NCBI RefSeq assembly: GCF_000820515.1
Contig: NZ_JXDG01000020.1
Coordinates: 62,001-126,000, forward strand
Direction: 5' to 3'
Length of the DNA: 64,000 nucleotides
Origin: Pseudomonas batumici
Lineage (GTDB): Bacteria; Pseudomonadota; Gammaproteobacteria; Pseudomonadales; Pseudomonadaceae
In this document: piece after piece, positions 63,306-64,000 of the stretch
How positions within the stretch are numbered: the first letter of the stretch is position 1
Layout: each line of letters begins with the position of its first letter
Notes under the pieces: generated by a model
What the model saw: only the letters and a program-made list of their open reading frames with translations
The model's database searches: none
What the model was told of the DNA's origin: nothing
Made by a program: the position numbers and the translations under genes

Positions 63306-64000
63306 ATGCCTGCTCAAGACCGATCCCTGCTCTGCCGCTATCAATATGATCCCCTGGACAGACTGGCAAGCCTGGCACCACCTGAAGCTTGCGAGTTGCA
63401 GCGCTTTTACTTGAAAAACCGCCTGGTCACCGAGATACACGGCACGATACAGCAGTCGATTGTCCAGTACGAAGATCAGTTGCTGGCACAACAACAGCGC
63501 CAGGATGAAGTATTGAGCACCACACTGCTGGCGACCGATCAGCAGCGTTCCGTGCTGCATACGCTCGCTCCCGACGGTCCACGCCCCGGCATGGCCTATT
63601 CGGTTTATGGCCATCAACCCGCTGACAATGGCCTGTTGAGCCTCCTCGGTTTTAACGGCGAGCGCCTGGATCGGATAACCGGTCATTACTTGCTGGGCAA
63701 TGGCTATCGGGTCTTCAATCCGGTGTTGATGCGCTTCAATAGTCCGGACAACCGGAGCCCCTTCGCAGAGGGTGGGATCAATACATATGCGTATTGCATG
63801 GGCGACCCCGTTAACCAGACAGATCCAAGTGGGCATGCGCCAGCCTGGTTGAAATCCATTTTAAGGTTTGCTGGCATCATGAGACCACATACCGCGACTT
63901 CTCGCCTTCTACCGCCGCCCATGATGGTCCAATCGCAGTTGCCTCCTACAGCCTCACCTGCCGGCGCCATTACTTCCACTTCACCACCCCCATACAGCCC
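63306..64000 (+). CDS. Short RHS-core protein, third locus (partial, cut by window end)
   Basis: Open from ATG 63306 to the window end (231 codons, no stop). Starts MPAQDRSLLCRYQYDPLDRL and follows copies 1 and 2 through the RHS core: LLATDQQRSVLHTLAPDGPR, MAYSVYGHQPADNGLLSLLG, FNGERLDRITGHYLLGNGYR, MRFNSPDNRSPFAEGGINTY, DPSGH (about residue 175). After the core the tail is different: APAWLKSILRFAGIMR, then a Pro/Ser/Thr-rich stretch, so a different effector end is expected. Opposite strand to the tandem pair. Confidence 0.8.
   Translation, partial: MPAQDRSLLCRYQYDPLDRLASLAPPEACELQRFYLKNRLVTEIHGTIQQSIVQYEDQLLAQQQRQDEVLSTTLLATDQQRSVLHTLAPDGPRPGMAYSVYGHQPADNGLLSLLGFNGERLDRITGHYLLGNGYRVFNPVLMRFNSPDNRSPFAEGGINTYAYCMGDPVNQTDPSGHAPAWLKSILRFAGIMRPHTATSRLLPPPMMVQSQLPPTASPAGAITSTSPPPYS

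Noticed and set aside
63180..63836. 218-codon minus-strand frame at the right edge
   Set aside because: Antisense to the third RHS-core gene, which continues past the window end and matches the RHS pair.

Overview
The window is chromosomal DNA from a Pseudomonas of the P. fluorescens complex. The assignment rests on very GC-rich coding DNA, many short REP palindromes in the gaps (GTAGGAGCC-GGCTTGC type, plus a GTGGCGAG-GGGCTTGCCC type), and Pseudomonas-type ohr/ohrR, ccmABCDEFGHI, purine-catabolic and nic gene sets. No rRNA, tRNA or CRISPR was seen.

Layout. 0-8.2 kb is core-like: organic peroxide defence (ohr, ohrR), two LysR regulators, a TauE/SafE permease, a DUF1127 peptide, a YcaQ-like glycosylase, class II DAHP synthase and a spermidine-synthase-like protein. 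8.2-12.6 kb is an accessory island: an orphan vgrG bracketed by an 88% identical 94-bp direct repeat of the neighbouring gene's 3' end, then a low-GC pair made of a probable heme-oxygenase-like diiron oxidase (HDO) and a YfcA-type permease. 12.7-22 kb holds fhlB/fliK-like genes and the complete cytochrome c maturation operon ccmA-I. 22-26 kb has a DUF5666 protein, sulfate-binding protein, a K+-channel-like protein and a urea transporter.

26.3-41.4 kb is a nearly complete route from imported purine or urate to glycerate: permeases and a Tsx-like porin, PuuD, HiuH, UraD, PuuE, Alc, AllA, Gcl, Hyi and GlxR. Five copies of a TTGTATACAA palindrome sit in front of five of its transcription units, which suggests one GntR/FadR-type regulator encoded outside the window. 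41.7-48.1 kb holds MarR, aminotransferase, GST, glutaredoxin, folE, Smr, an isochorismatase-fold protein and prmB.

48.2-49.4 kb is an IS110-family element inserted inside a REP. Its boundaries, its CT core and a bridge-RNA-like leader carrying both target and donor guide sequences can be read directly. 49.6-57.7 kb is the nic cluster for 6-hydroxynicotinate degradation (nicR, nicX, then nicC-D-E-F-T) with an appended periplasmic nucleoside hydrolase. Both promoters carry the same 11-mer.

57.7-64 kb is an accessory, probably host-interaction region. It has a lux-box-like 20-mer ahead of a stand-alone LuxR-type HTH gene, then two tandem short RHS-core proteins whose C-terminal part carries an F-box-like motif, a small DUF-like gene, a second IS110-family transposase with structured flanking DNA, and a third RHS-core gene cut by the window end. 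The most promising unexplained items are the RHS-core/F-box pair, the HDO plus permease island and the readable IS110 bridge RNA.
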